A stretch of DNA of 64,000 nucleotides from Methylobacterium sp. WL1 (GTDB lineage Bacteria; Pseudomonadota; Alphaproteobacteria; Rhizobiales; Beijerinckiaceae), in NCBI RefSeq assembly GCF_008000895.1, contig NZ_CP042823.1, positions 1,739,001-1,803,000 on the forward strand, in the 5' to 3' direction. The translations under genes were made by a program, and so were the position numbers. Under the pieces are notes generated by a model. That model was not told where the DNA came from, did not search any database, and saw nothing but the letters and a program-made list of their open reading frames with translations. Each line of letters opens with the position of its first letter. Positions within the stretch are counted from its first letter, which is position 1. Shown piece after piece: positions 27,568-36,948 of the stretch.

Positions 27568-27757
27568 AGGATTTGACTTGTTTTCTGCCTTTAGCAATCT
27601 TACACGGCGATTTAGCTGCTGAATTTGGTGCCGCCTTCTACAGGGCTACCCAGTCCTACCTTGTGGCTCTTGACGATGATGCGGTGGCGCCCATTACTCG
27701 AACAACGGTCGCGGCGAAGTTCGCTGTGCGGGTCCCGCATCGTGCAGGCAGGGTTTC
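27564..27757 (+). pseudogene. start of a gene cut by IS5, doubtful
   Basis: An ATG overlaps the stop of the large glycosyltransferase (GCATGAAG), the usual sign of a coupled next gene. The first 30 codons (MKDLTCFLPLAILHGDLAAE) look protein-like; the rest does not, and the IS5 element follows immediately. Probably what remains of a following gene. Confidence 0.3.
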
Positions 27758-27760
27758 TTA

Positions 27761-28678
27761 GAGCCTGTTTGAGGACGGCTCTCAGACTGGATTGTAGAGG
27801 GCGTTGGCGGCCATGAGGCTGGCGACGCAGGCGAGCCTGCCCGTGGCGACATCCAGGCGACCGGCCCGCTCGCGATGGAGGCCGGCCCAGTGGCTGAGCC
27901 AGCAGAAGGTGCGCTCGACCACCCAGCGCCGCTTCAGCACGACGAAGCCCTTCTGATCGGGTTCCTTCTCGACGATGCGGCGGCGCATGCCGTGGATGTT
28001 GCACCAGTCCTGGCAGCGCTCGGCCGCGAAGGTGCCGTCGAGGATGGCCAAGCGCAGACTGGGCCACTGCTCCTTGCCGTCATCGAGGGTAGGCAGGGTA
28101 TCGCGATCCTGCACGTTGGCCGGCAGGACCGCGAGCGCCAGGACGTGGCCTTCGGCATCGACCAGGGCCACACGTTTGCGCCCGACGACTTTCTTGGCTG
28201 CATCGTAGCCGCGCGGCCCGCGCACGCTGATGCATTTGACGCTTTGTGTGTCGATGATCGCCAGCCGTGGCTCCGACCGGCGTCCACACCGCCGCCGCTG
28301 TCGGCGAGCCAGAGCCCGCATCAGGCTCTCGAACAGACCCTTGTCGATCCAGCGCCGGAACCAGCCATAGACCGAGCGCCAGGGCGGAAAGCCCGCAGGC
28401 AACGCCCGCCATGCTCCGCCGACCCGCAGGTGCCAGGCAATCGCGGCCAGCACGCGGCGCGCCGGTATCGCCTCCGGACGACCTGGCGGATCCGCTCGCT
28501 CCAGGAAGCGCGCCACCTCGTCCAGGCCCGTCTGCAGCACCATGTTCTTCAGGCGTGCCTCATGACGCGTCTGATGTCGGTCCGTCCACATCTGCTCTCC
28601 AATCCGCCCCGCTAGGCGGAATTTGTGTTTGCACACAAGACAGATGGGGGCGGCCGGTTGAGGGGCTCAAACAGGCTC
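27761..28678. mobile_element. IS5-family element with TTA duplication
   Basis: 918 bp with inverted ends beginning GAGCCTGTTTGAG. The three-base target duplication TTA is at 27758-27760 and 28679-28681, as expected for the IS1031/IS427-like groups of IS5. Confidence 0.88.
27782..28600 (-). CDS. IS5-family transposase
   Basis: The frame is open from 28636 and the likely start is within the first codons after it, for example near 28591 (MWTDRHQTRHEARL). It has the DUF4096-like N-terminal part (IPARRVLAAIAWHLRVGGAWRALP, PWRSVYGWFRRW), and the DDE triad in AIIDTQSVK, LAILDGTFAAE and RRWVVERTFCWL. Single intact frame, so the element may be active. Confidence 0.85.
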   Translation of the reverse strand, partial: GEQMWTDRHQTRHEARLKNMVLQTGLDEVARFLERADPPGRPEAIPARRVLAAIAWHLRVGGAWRALPAGFPPWRSVYGWFRRWIDKGLFESLMRALARRQRRRCGRRSEPRLAIIDTQSVKCISVRGPRGYDAAKKVVGRKRVALVDAEGHVLALAVLPANVQDRDTLPTLDDGKEQWPSLRLAILDGTFAAERCQDWCNIHGMRRRIVEKEPDQKGFVVLKRRWVVERTFCWLSHWAGLHRERAGRLDVATGRLACVASLMAANALYNPV

Positions 28679-28748
28679 TTAGATGGCCGCGGGGCATGGG
28701 TTAATCCTTGCTGGCGCTTGAACCGACGAAAGGTGCCGGGCGAAGCCA

Positions 28749-28776
28749 GAACGCCCAATGCGCAATGCGCAATGCG
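28749..28776. repeat. short tandem repeat of a 7-base unit
   Basis: Three direct copies of CAATGCG lie in a row just before the IS66 target site. Too short for a clear function. Confidence 0.5.
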
Positions 28777-28817
28777 GTAGGGTTGAAGGTATTCATCCGG
28801 CGTGGGCCGCGGGGGTC

Positions 28818-29042
28818 CTATTTCGGCGCGCTGCGGTGGACTTCGATGAGGTTACGGAGACTTTCGATACCAAAGTCTGAGAAGGCCATGGTTCCGTCAG
28901 GGTACTGCGGATCGTAGACCCAGATCAGCCCGTCTTCGGGCTCCAGATCGGTAGCGATATCGGCGAGCCAGTCCGCATCTTCGCCGAGCTCCCTTGCGAC
29001 GAGCGCCAAGGTCCTGACGGCATGGACCTTGTTGATGTGCAT
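28818..29042 (-). CDS. passenger protein inside IS66
   Basis: 74 residues from ATG 29042 (MHINKVHAVRTLALVAREL). Acidic, with pattern EDADWLADIATDLEPEDGLIWVYDP and FSDFGIESLRNLIEVH, which resembles small hypothetical proteins I associate with IS66 copies in rhizobia-like bacteria. It overlaps the very end of tnpC and lies within the 8-bp duplication, so it is carried by the element. Role unknown; regulation or host interaction is possible. Confidence 0.6.
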   Translation of the reverse strand: MHINKVHAVRTLALVARELGEDADWLADIATDLEPEDGLIWVYDPQYPDGTMAFSDFGIESLRNLIEVHRSAPK

Positions 29043-29044
29043 CG

Positions 29045-30757
29045 TCAGGCTGCGATTGCCCTGGTCGACGGCGGGGACCAGTTCCACGGCAGCAGGTCGT
29101 CGAGTCGATGGATCGGATGCCCGGCGATGCGGGCCAGCACGTCGGCGAGCCAGACCTGTGGGTCGACATCGTTAAGCCTTGCCGTCTGGATCAGCGTCAC
29201 TATTGCGGCGGCACGCTCGGCGCCGCGGCTGGAGCCTGCAAACAGCCATGCTTTTCGACCGAGGGCAAAACCTCTGAGCGCCCGCTCGGCGGCATTATTC
29301 GTGAGGCAAACCCGCCCGTCGTCGAGGAATGAGGTAAACCTGTCCCAGCGCCTGAGCATATAGTCGATCGGCTTGGCGACGGTCGCCGAGCGCGAGAGCC
29401 TGATGCGCTGCTCACCAAGCCAGGTGCGCAGGTCCTCGACGAGCGGGCGGCTCCGCTCCTGTCGGACCTGGCGACGCGCGTCGGCGCTCAGACCGTTGAT
29501 CTCGCGCTCGATGGCGAAGAGCACGTCGATGCGCGTAACCGCCTCCAGGGCGATCGGTGACACAGGCGCGGCGCCAGGGCTACGCCGCGCGCTCGCGGCG
29601 ATGTCGGCGAGTTCGAAGAAGCCGCGACGGGCATGGGACCAACACAGCGCCGACGTGACCCGTCCGCTCGGACGCGCGGGATCATAGAGCCCGTTGTAGC
29701 CGCCATAGGCGTCGGCCTGGAGGATGCCGGACCATGCCGCGAGGTGCGCGTCCGGATGCTCGTGCCGCCGGTCGCGCGAGGCGAAGTAGAGCGCCGCCGG
29801 CGGATCGGCGCCGCCAAAGGGCCTGTCGTCGCGGACATAGGTCCAGATCCGGCCCGTATCGGTTTTGCCTTTGGCCAGGATCGGCACTGTGGTGTCGTCG
29901 GCGTGCAGCCTTTCGGCCGTCATCACGTGCCTGGCGATCCGCTCATGCAACGGCGCCAGCGCTGCCGTTGCCGCGCCAACCTGGTCGGCGAGCGTCGAGA
30001 CGGAGAGTTCGATGCCTTCGCGGCCGTAGCGCTCGCTTTGGCGGTTCAGTGGTTGATGTTGACCGAACTTCTCAAACAGCACCATGGCCAGCAGGTTCGG
30101 CCCGACGAAGCCGCGTGGGGTCACATGGAAGGGCGCCGGCGGTTGCGAGATGGCCTCGCACGCGCGGCAGGTGAACTTCTCCCGGACCGTCTGGATCACC
30201 TTCCACTGGCGTGGGATCACCTCCAGGGTCTCGGTGACGTCCTCGCCGAGCTTCGACAGCTTCATGGAGCCGCAGCACGGGCACGACGAAGGCGCTGCGA
30301 TCACGACCCGCTCGCGCGGAAGATGTTCCGGGAACGCCTTGCGTGATGGACGGCGGCGTAGCGCCGGAGCCGGCAACGAGGCCTGCAGCGCCGCAGCCTC
30401 TGCCGAGAGTTCGTCCTCCGTAGCCTTGGCCTCCAGCTCCTCAAGCTGCAGTTCCATTTGGTCGATGAGCCGCGCCGTGCGCTCCGATCGCTGGCCGTAG
30501 AGCTCGCGCCTGAGCTTCTGGATCATCAGCTTGAGGTGGGCGATCATCGCTTCGGTGGAGGACGCCGCGGCCTTTGCCTTCAGCGCTTCGGCGACGGCGT
30601 GGGACGCTGCAGTCTGTGCCTCGATCCTGGCCTGGCGCTCGCTGAGGATCATCGCATGAGCCGCCGCCAGATTGGCGGGAAGCGAGGGCGAAGTCGGCGA
30701 TGAAGGGGCGGCGCTCACGACGGTGAGGGAATCACATCCTCCTGCAAACGCAAGCAA
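29045..30757 (-). CDS. tnpC: IS66 transposase TnpC
   Basis: 570 residues. Helical N-terminus with a Leu-rich coiled coil, a zinc-binding motif (SCPCCGSMKLSKLGED, KFTCRACEAIS), then the catalytic domain: HADDTTVPIL with the first Asp, LQADAYGGYNGLYDPAR, and VCLTNNAAERALRGFALGRKAWLF with the Glu. The C-terminus HRLDDLLPWNW is the family hallmark. The start may be one of the later in-frame codons near 30697, since the first 20 residues look unconserved. Confidence 0.92.
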   Translation of the reverse strand: MLAFAGGCDSLTVVSAAPSSPTSPSLPANLAAAHAMILSERQARIEAQTAASHAVAEALKAKAAASSTEAMIAHLKLMIQKLRRELYGQRSERTARLIDQMELQLEELEAKATEDELSAEAAALQASLPAPALRRRPSRKAFPEHLPRERVVIAAPSSCPCCGSMKLSKLGEDVTETLEVIPRQWKVIQTVREKFTCRACEAISQPPAPFHVTPRGFVGPNLLAMVLFEKFGQHQPLNRQSERYGREGIELSVSTLADQVGAATAALAPLHERIARHVMTAERLHADDTTVPILAKGKTDTGRIWTYVRDDRPFGGADPPAALYFASRDRRHEHPDAHLAAWSGILQADAYGGYNGLYDPARPSGRVTSALCWSHARRGFFELADIAASARRSPGAAPVSPIALEAVTRIDVLFAIEREINGLSADARRQVRQERSRPLVEDLRTWLGEQRIRLSRSATVAKPIDYMLRRWDRFTSFLDDGRVCLTNNAAERALRGFALGRKAWLFAGSSRGAERAAAIVTLIQTARLNDVDPQVWLADVLARIAGHPIHRLDDLLPWNWSPPSTRAIAA

Positions 30758-30763
30758 AAAGGC

Positions 30764-31111
30764 CTATCCGATCACCGTCGGACGCCAGGTCTCCACCGGA
30801 TTGCGCCAGTCGATCCCGGAGAGCAGATAACCCATCTGTGCGGGCGTGATCGCGACGACCCCGTCGGCTGGCGAGGGCCATAGGAAGCGGCCCTTCTCAA
30901 GCCGTCGCACGTAGAGGCTCGCCGCCTGCCCGTCGTGCCAGATTACCTTCAAGAGATCGCCCCGGCGCCCGCGGAAGCAAAAGACGTGGCCGCCGAGCGG
31001 ATCACGCTTCAACACCTCCTGCGCCAACAGCGCCAGTGAGGCGAACCCCTTCCGCATATCGGTGTGGCCAGTGGCAAGCCAGACCTTCACCCCAAGCGGA
31101 ACCGGGATCAT
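30764..31111 (-). CDS. tnpB: IS66 accessory protein TnpB
   Basis: 115 residues with the family signature [51 protein letters not shown], here given only in outline. It overlaps tnpA by 4 bases, as usual, and precedes tnpC by 6 bases. Required with TnpA for transposition in this family. Confidence 0.92.
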   Translation of the reverse strand: MIPVPLGVKVWLATGHTDMRKGFASLALLAQEVLKRDPLGGHVFCFRGRRGDLLKVIWHDGQAASLYVRRLEKGRFLWPSPADGVVAITPAQMGYLLSGIDWRNPVETWRPTVIG

Positions 31112-31521
31112 CGAAAGCCCTCAAGGCCCCGCGCCAACGCAAGCACCGCGTCGACCTCGACGCCGCCTTCGACGATGATCCGGCGCCCGGCGGACAGCAC
31201 GATCTCAACCCGCGGCGACCGCTCCGGCCGCGATGTCGGATCCCGATCCCTGCTCGTGTCATCCAGCAGCGATGCCGGCACCGGTGCCGACAGCGGTGCC
31301 GGACTGGACGGCCCTGGATCCGACGCGACCGCCACAGCCAGGAAAGCGCCACAGGCCGGCCGCGCCTCCAGCCGTTCACGCCAGCGATAGATCTGCTGCG
31401 CCTGGATGCCGTGGCGCTTGGCCGTCGCGATCACGTTGCCGCTGGTCACAGACTCCGTCACGACAGCGCGCTTCTCTTGAGGACTCCAGCGGCGGCGCCG
31501 GATGTAGGTCGCATCGTCCAT
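31108..31521 (-). CDS. tnpA: IS66 accessory protein TnpA
   Basis: 137 residues with an N-terminal helix-turn-helix ([34 protein letters not shown]) and a variable Pro/Ser-rich linker, then [23 protein letters not shown] at the C-terminus. First gene of the element. Confidence 0.9.
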   Translation of the reverse strand: MDDATYIRRRRWSPQEKRAVVTESVTSGNVIATAKRHGIQAQQIYRWRERLEARPACGAFLAVAVASDPGPSSPAPLSAPVPASLLDDTSRDRDPTSRPERSPRVEIVLSAGRRIIVEGGVEVDAVLALARGLEGFR

Positions 31522-31633
31522 CCGAGCATCTCCAGCACCGATGCCAGCACCGATGCCGGATCAGATCACCGAAAAGCTGGACGCCGATAAACCTCCAAAC
31601 AAGGCGGCCTTCGCCGGATGCGCACGGTTGAAG

Positions 31634-31993
31634 CGGCTGGTCGCCGTCATCGCTTGAGCCAGCCCCAATCTGCTCGCAGAGCGTGGGAGCGCCTGATCTT
31701 ACCAGCGCCGGGCAAGCTGATATGCAATTAAGTTCGGACCCAGCCTGATGGGCACCGGGTACCGGAACTTAGGGATGCGGGGAGTCGCGCCACCCCGCTT
31801 CGGAATCCCAGGCACAAAAGCGCGCTGGTGGCTCGGGCAGGCGTTCGAAAGGATGCGGTCGCTCCCTATTGCGTGCGCAACTGCCTCGGGTGATTCCGTC
31901 TCGGTCAGTCGACGAACGATCGGCGACATGGGAGGTAACCATGTCAAACAGCGTTGAACATTGGTACTTCCGCACTTTCGGTGCTGAAGGTTT
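31634..31993. other. inter-transposon spacer
   Basis: About 360 bases between IS66 and the minus-strand ISL3. No gene recognised. It contains the second copy of the 22-base motif at 31942-31963. Confidence 0.4.
31942..31963. repeat. 22-base motif, inverted copy of 20786-20807
   Basis: Exact inverted match to the motif next to the IS630 remnant. It lies 31 bases before the presumed left end of the ISL3 element. Confidence 0.5.
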
Positions 31994-33585
31994 GGCATCC
32001 GATCAAGCTTTGCCGATCCCGGCTCATGCAGCATGCAGGACGCGTAGGCGCAGGAGATCGAAACCGGCGCGACCGTACATGCTCCGCTTGATCAGCTTGA
32101 GGCGGTTGACCTGCCCCTCGACGGGGCCGTTGCTCCAGGGCTCGACGATAGCGGCGCGCACGGCTGGCTCGTCCTGCCGGAGCCCGGTGACGAAGCCGCC
32201 GAGATCGGTCGCGGCTGCAGCTTCCAGCCAGGTCGTCAGTCCGGTGGGATCGTTCTGGCGCAGGAGCTCGGCGAAGGCGCGTATATCCTTGGCGGCCTGC
32301 TTCAGCTTCGGCGCGGCGCTGCAGAGCGCTTCGGTGAAGGCGCGATCCTCCCGCGATAGTGCGGCCGGGTCGGCGGTGAGCCAACGGGTGATGCGGCGCG
32401 TCGAGGGGACCCGGGCGGACGGTGATCGCGCAGGCGCATCCTGCCTCCGTCGTGAGGCCCAGCGCCGGACGATGTCGTAGCTGCCAATGAAGCCCTGCGC
32501 GTGCAACGCGCGGTGGAGGACGGTGGCGCTGTGCTGGCCCTCCCGCCAGCGTGCCTCGACGAAGGGGAGATGGCGATCGAGCAGGCTCGAACCCGGTGCG
32601 CGGCGGTAGGGCATGAACCGGCCCGCCCGCACCCAGCGGCGCACGGCGTTGCGGGATGCGCCGAGACGGCGAGCGATCTCTTTGGTCGGCAGGCCTTCGT
32701 CGTGGAGGCACAGGGCCGCCTCGCAGCGGTCGCGTCGCCGGCTGCTCACGTTCGTTGGCGCTGTCTTCGCCAGATCAGGGGAGCCGGCGGGGTCGTGCAC
32801 GGCGCGGTGCGCCACGTCTCGGATCTCGGACTGGTGCCGCTCGACGATGCCGCGCAGGGCCTCGGAAGCGTTGACGAGTAGGTGCCAGCGATCCGCGACC
32901 TGCGTCGCCGTCGGTGCTCCCGTGCGCGCGGCCTCGGCGTAGGGTCCCGAACGGTCACGGCTGACGACGGTCACGCTCGGATGGGCGGTGAGCCAGTCCC
33001 GCACCGGTGCCGACGAGCGGCCGGGCAACAGATCGATGACGCGCCGCCGCTCCAAGTCGCACACGATGGTGCCGTAGGACCGGCCGCGCCGCCACGCCCA
33101 ATCGTCGATGCCGATGACCCGCGGCGGCGGAGACGGTACGGTCCCGCGACGACGGATCAGGCGCAGGACGGTGTCGCCGCCGACAGGCATGGCCAGCCGC
33201 CGCGACAACCTTGCGCCGGCCTCACCACCCAGCACCATGCCGATGTCGGTCTGCACCGCGGCTAACCGGTCGCTGCGGCGCGCCTTGCGTGCACCCAGCC
33301 CCGGCACGCGTTCGGCAAATATCCGCCCCGGGCAATGGCCGCAGCGGAAGCGGCGAACCTGCACCCGCCACGTCACCGACCGGTCCTGCCAGGGCAGGTC
33401 GTCGAACGTCCGCCAATACCTGCTGTGCACCCGCACTGACGCCCGCCCGCAGACCCGACAGCAGGCTTGGGCTGCCGTGGTTCGGGCGGTGATCAGCAAC
33501 CCGGACTTGTCCAGCGTCAGACCATCGACGTGCAGGCCGTCCGGGACCGACGGGTTCGAGATCGGCATAGCGCTGCCCTCGGGCC
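31994..33585. mobile_element. second ISL3-family element
   Basis: Approximate limits from weak inverted ends, each starting GGC and containing GCT.TGCCGATC. No target duplication found. It lies against the end of the IS481 transposase gene. Confidence 0.6.
32024..33568 (-). CDS. ISL3-family transposase
   Basis: 514 residues. N-terminal zinc-finger (CCRVCGRASVRVHSRYWRTFDDLPW), first Asp in VIGIDDWAWRRGRSYGTIVCDLERR, VVSRDRSGPYAEAA, VADRWHLLVN, and the final WSNGPVEGQVNRLKLIKRSMYGR. It differs clearly from the ISL3 copy at 17809, so the two are separate introductions. Confidence 0.9.
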   Translation of the reverse strand: MPISNPSVPDGLHVDGLTLDKSGLLITARTTAAQACCRVCGRASVRVHSRYWRTFDDLPWQDRSVTWRVQVRRFRCGHCPGRIFAERVPGLGARKARRSDRLAAVQTDIGMVLGGEAGARLSRRLAMPVGGDTVLRLIRRRGTVPSPPPRVIGIDDWAWRRGRSYGTIVCDLERRRVIDLLPGRSSAPVRDWLTAHPSVTVVSRDRSGPYAEAARTGAPTATQVADRWHLLVNASEALRGIVERHQSEIRDVAHRAVHDPAGSPDLAKTAPTNVSSRRRDRCEAALCLHDEGLPTKEIARRLGASRNAVRRWVRAGRFMPYRRAPGSSLLDRHLPFVEARWREGQHSATVLHRALHAQGFIGSYDIVRRWASRRRQDAPARSPSARVPSTRRITRWLTADPAALSREDRAFTEALCSAAPKLKQAAKDIRAFAELLRQNDPTGLTTWLEAAAATDLGGFVTGLRQDEPAVRAAIVEPWSNGPVEGQVNRLKLIKRSMYGRAGFDLLRLRVLHAA

Positions 33586-33599
33586 ACCACGTGAACCAA

Positions 33600-34590
33600 C
33601 GCCCGAATTGTCTGGATGTGAGACCTCCTTGGCATCGGCAACGACGCGGAGGGCGCGTTTGATGATAGTAGAACTGGGCGGTCTGTAGATTGGGTTGGCC
33701 AATGCGGGATCGGCTTCGAGACGCTGGCGCAGTAACATCTCGGGCGAGAGCCCCTTGAGCACGCGCTGCCGGCGGCCGTTGTAGGCCGCGTTGAAGCCGC
33801 GCAGCACGATCTCCAGGTCGGCGTGACTGTAGAGCGTGATCCCCAGCACCTCGCGCTGGACGCGCCCGTTGAAGCGCTCGACCATGCCGTTGGTTTTAGG
33901 CGTGTAGGGACGCGTCTTGCGATGCTGCACACCGTGCCGCTGGCAGGCGGCCTCAAACGCATCGGCCGTGAAGCATGAGCCGCGGTCGGTGAGCACGTGG
34001 GTGACTTTGAACGGAAAGGCCCCGAGCGCGTCCGTGAGGAAGGCCACCGCCGAGGCCGTGGTCTCGTCGTCTCTGACGGCGAGGTGCACGTAGCGGGAGG
34101 CGCGATCGATGGCGACGTACAGGTAGCGCTTGCGCGAGACGCGGTCGCGATCCTGCAGCTTGGGCAGGTGCTTCACATCGACGTGGATGAAGCCGACCTC
34201 GTAGTCCTTGAAGGTGCCGTGTGGCTTGCGGGCCTGCTCGGCGGGCGGCAGCCGGTTCAGGCCCTCGGCCTTGAGGATGCGGTAGACCGCATCCCGGTTC
34301 AGGTGTGGCAGGAAGTGGCTGACGATGAAGGTCAGTGCATCCAGAGGAAAGCCGGTGGAGCGGCGGAGCGCGCACACGATGGCGCGCTCCTCATCGGTGG
34401 CTTTCCAGGGCAGCTTGTGGGGCCGAGCCGAGCGGTCCTGACACGCATCGGGACCGCGATTGCGCCATTTGCGGATGGTCTCGGTGGACACGCCGTAGCG
34501 CTTGGCCAGCACACCGGAGCGCTCGTACGAGCGGGCGATCTCGGCGCGGACAGCCGGGGTGGTGCGGGCTTGGGGATGGATGGCGAGCAT
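33600..34590 (-). CDS. IS481-family transposase
   Basis: Start at ATG 34590 (MLAIHPQARTTPAVRAEIARS). The normal C-terminus VADAKEVSHPDN falls near 33600-33630, after which the frame continues into ISL3 sequence to 33517, so the original stop was lost. The helix-turn-helix (VLAKRYGVSTETIRKWRNRG) and integrase triad (HVDVKHLPKL, LTDRGSCFTADAF, GMVERFNGRVQRE) are intact. May still encode a nearly complete enzyme with a foreign tail. Confidence 0.8.
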
Positions 34591-34754
34591 CAGCGAGCCC
34601 TCCTGGAAGAACGGCGGCGCACACCTGCAAACCGCCACGCATAGGCTTTGATCGCCCAACGCGCCGCATCCCAACGACGTTCCGCAACCAAACAACTAGA
34701 CCTGCGCCCGAAACTCGTCCGCACGCCGCTCCCTGGTTTCGATCCAATCTAAAA

Positions 34755-35040
34755 CCTTTTCTGGTACTCGGACGTGCGAGCCTCAGGTCTCGACCCGCTC
34801 TATCACTACCCCCATCTCGGCTGGAAGGAGGGCTGGGATCCGAGCGCGGGGTTCAGCACATCGGGTTATATCGCTACGAATCCTGACGTTGCGGCGGCCG
34901 GCCACAACCCGCTGGTACACTTCGTCAACAGCGGCTTCGCTGAGGAGCGCGGCGGGTACCGCAAGGACCCTGCGGCGCCAGCCCCGCGGCCCGTCGACAC
35001 GGCGGAGCAGTTGAAACTGCTGACAGCGCCAAACGCCTAA
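34755..35040 (+). pseudogene. remnant of repeat-bearing glycosyltransferase-type gene
   Basis: Reading through 34755-35040 gives FWYSDVRASGLDPLYHY, GWKEGWDPSAGFSTSGYI, NPDVAAAGHNPLVHFVNSGF, the same FD..WY..Y.DV unit as in the large glycosyltransferases. An in-frame TAA just upstream breaks FDPI.NLFWY, and the IS481 element removes everything before it. A GTG at 34774 could still start an 88-residue product. The gene ends normally at 35040 with a Pro/Ala-rich tail. Confidence 0.65.
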
Positions 35041-35199
35041 GGGGTTTGGGCCCACCGCGGGGTTACAAGCGCGCTGGCCAAGCTGGAAAAAATGCGGCAT
35101 GTCGTCTAAGCGTAAGAGCGCAGTCGCGACATTGGCCGAGAAGTATGCTGGTATGCCGGTCCTATACTGAGGCCGCCCAAAAAAGCGCGGAGTCATACA

Positions 35200-35859
35200 A
35201 TGTCGCTGTGGAACGATTTTCAAACGAACAGCGGCCGAACGATACATAAATGGGCCCATTATTTTCCAGCATATGAACGGCATTTTGCGCCGTTCGTAAA
35301 TCGACCGTTGTTGTTTCTTGAAATTGGTGTCGGCGACGGCGGGTCGCTGCAAATGTGGCGGAGGTTTTTTGGGCCTCATGCATCGATTGTAGGAATAGAC
35401 AATAGATCCGTATGCCTACAGTACGCAGATAGTCAAATATCTATCCGTATCGGAGATCAGTCCGACGTGGATTTTCTTGATGCGTTGCTCGCTGAATTTG
35501 GGATTCCCGACGTTGTGCTTGATGACGGGAGCCATGTCATGAGCGATGTTTGCACTACCTTCAAGCACCTATACCCGAAACTGCCGCGACATGGGGTTTA
35601 CGCCATCGAGGATCTGCACACCGCCTACTGGCCTGAATACGGCGGCGGGCATCTCAAGGACGGAAGCTTCATCGAATATGCAAAGACATTAATCGATGAA
35701 TTGAACGCCGATGTCTCTCATAATGCGCTGCCGACGACGGAATTCACGAATACAACAAATTCGATTTCTTTCTACAATAGCATGGCATTTTTTGAGCGAG
35801 GGCAGCCATTGTCGCGATACAGTGAAATGAAAGGCTCGACAGGGCACTACAATCGGTGA
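35200..35859 (+). CDS. class I SAM-dependent methyltransferase
   Basis: 219 residues from ATG 35200, with GCGCGGAG upstream. The SAM-binding loop is LLFLEIGVGDGGSLQMW (about 37-53), followed by SIVGIDNRS, a metal or active-site acid in VVLDDGSHVMSDV and YAIEDLHTAYW. The plan matches the Methyltransf_24/macrocin O-methyltransferase-like group that modifies sugars. It probably O-methylates the polysaccharide or its precursor. Lower GC than the transposons before it. Confidence 0.8.
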   Translation: MSLWNDFQTNSGRTIHKWAHYFPAYERHFAPFVNRPLLFLEIGVGDGGSLQMWRRFFGPHASIVGIDNRSVCLQYADSQISIRIGDQSDVDFLDALLAEFGIPDVVLDDGSHVMSDVCTTFKHLYPKLPRHGVYAIEDLHTAYWPEYGGGHLKDGSFIEYAKTLIDELNADVSHNALPTTEFTNTTNSISFYNSMAFFERGQPLSRYSEMKGSTGHYNR

Positions 35860-36013
35860 GCGTGGAGCGGCGCTGACTTCGTCTCGAAAGCCGGCGCCGG
35901 AATGCGAACACTCGATGCCTGACGAGGTCGCCATCGCTGTAAGTCGCCGGACGCTTGACGAAACGCTGGCGGTCGGGCGTTTGTAAAAAGACGCATGTCC
36001 TCTGATTGAAGCG

Positions 36014-36853
36014 ATGTCCTCGACCTCCAATTCCATCTCCCGGCTCTTGTTCAGCCTCAATCTCAACGGGGCATCGGCGGTCTCTTTTCGGAACCGGCTG
36101 GTAAATGGCAATTTTGCCGTCAATCAGCGTTCAGCTTCGGATGCCCCCACTGTCTACGAGCCCGGCGAATTCATACGTGATCGCTGGCGGGCGGGCCTGG
36201 CTGGCTGCACGGCAGCCTGCAAGGCTGGTCCAAACGGCGATGTCACGATCCACATCGGGGCCGGATCAATCCTCCAGGTGGTGGAAGGGGCACTCTATCT
36301 CCCAGAGGGCGGAACCTACTGCCTTTCCTGGCAAGGAGATGCGGTCGGACGGTTCGTTGCAGTTCAGCCCTCCAGCTTCATTGCGGGCCCCATCTCGTCA
36401 CAGAAGCTCAACTCTGGTCAAGATATAGCCGTCGAGTTCAGCTTGCCCCGCGATGCAGCTCCAGTGTCACTCGGCCTAGCTCAACTTGAACCTGGGGCTA
36501 CGCCAACAGTGTACGAAAGACGCGATGACGAACTTAGGCGATGTCAGCGCTACTTCAACCGCTTGCTTGCGCCGCCGCTTCGTGGAGTTGTCGGTGGGAA
36601 TGTCGCAGCCCGTTGCGGTATGCCACTCTCGGTGGAGATGCGGGCAGAGCCCGAGATTACGCTACTCGGGGTGCTTAAGATCTTTGACGGAGAAGCGATT
36701 GCGACGGCCGTCTCAGTCATGACCGACTATAGCACGCGCTCATGCCTTGAGATCGATCTTCAACTGTCGTCTCCTTTGGCATTTGGCCGTCCTGCAGTTG
36801 TCCTGTCTAAGCAAGACGGTGTTTTGGATCTCAATGCCGAGATGTTTTTCTGA
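36014..36853 (+). CDS. phage tail-fibre-like protein
   Basis: 279 residues. It has the pattern of tail-associated proteins: VSFRNRLVNGNFAVNQRS near the N-terminus, GEFIRDRWRAG, a beta-rich middle, then LAQLEPGATPTVYERRDDELRRCQRYFNRL, a motif common at the end of prophage tail-fibre and receptor-binding proteins. No signal peptide. The location between two methyltransferases of a glycan locus, with no other phage structural genes nearby, is unusual. It could be a displaced receptor-binding protein or a glycan-binding surface protein. Confidence 0.6.
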   Translation: MSSTSNSISRLLFSLNLNGASAVSFRNRLVNGNFAVNQRSASDAPTVYEPGEFIRDRWRAGLAGCTAACKAGPNGDVTIHIGAGSILQVVEGALYLPEGGTYCLSWQGDAVGRFVAVQPSSFIAGPISSQKLNSGQDIAVEFSLPRDAAPVSLGLAQLEPGATPTVYERRDDELRRCQRYFNRLLAPPLRGVVGGNVAARCGMPLSVEMRAEPEITLLGVLKIFDGEAIATAVSVMTDYSTRSCLEIDLQLSSPLAFGRPAVVLSKQDGVLDLNAEMFF

Positions 36854-36948
36854 CTGATGGGGCCCACTAAAGGGGCTTGTTTTCGACCTGCTCTTGGCGC
36901 AAGCATTGCGCCTCGTACTTCGGAACCGAAACAGATCCAGAGCGCCAT

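Larger units (their letters stand above)
28789..31625. mobile_element. complete IS66-family element with 8-bp duplication
   Basis: 2837 bp. Ends align as GT...CATCCGGCG..GGCCGC (17 of 22 bases). The 8-base target duplication GGTTGAAG is perfect at 28781-28788 and 31626-31633. The element contains tnpA, tnpB and tnpC plus a small passenger gene beyond tnpC. Confidence 0.93.

Noticed and set aside
28749..28776. CAATGCG triplet as a CRISPR, iteron or replication origin
   Set aside because: Only three short copies, no replication gene or A/T-rich segment nearby.
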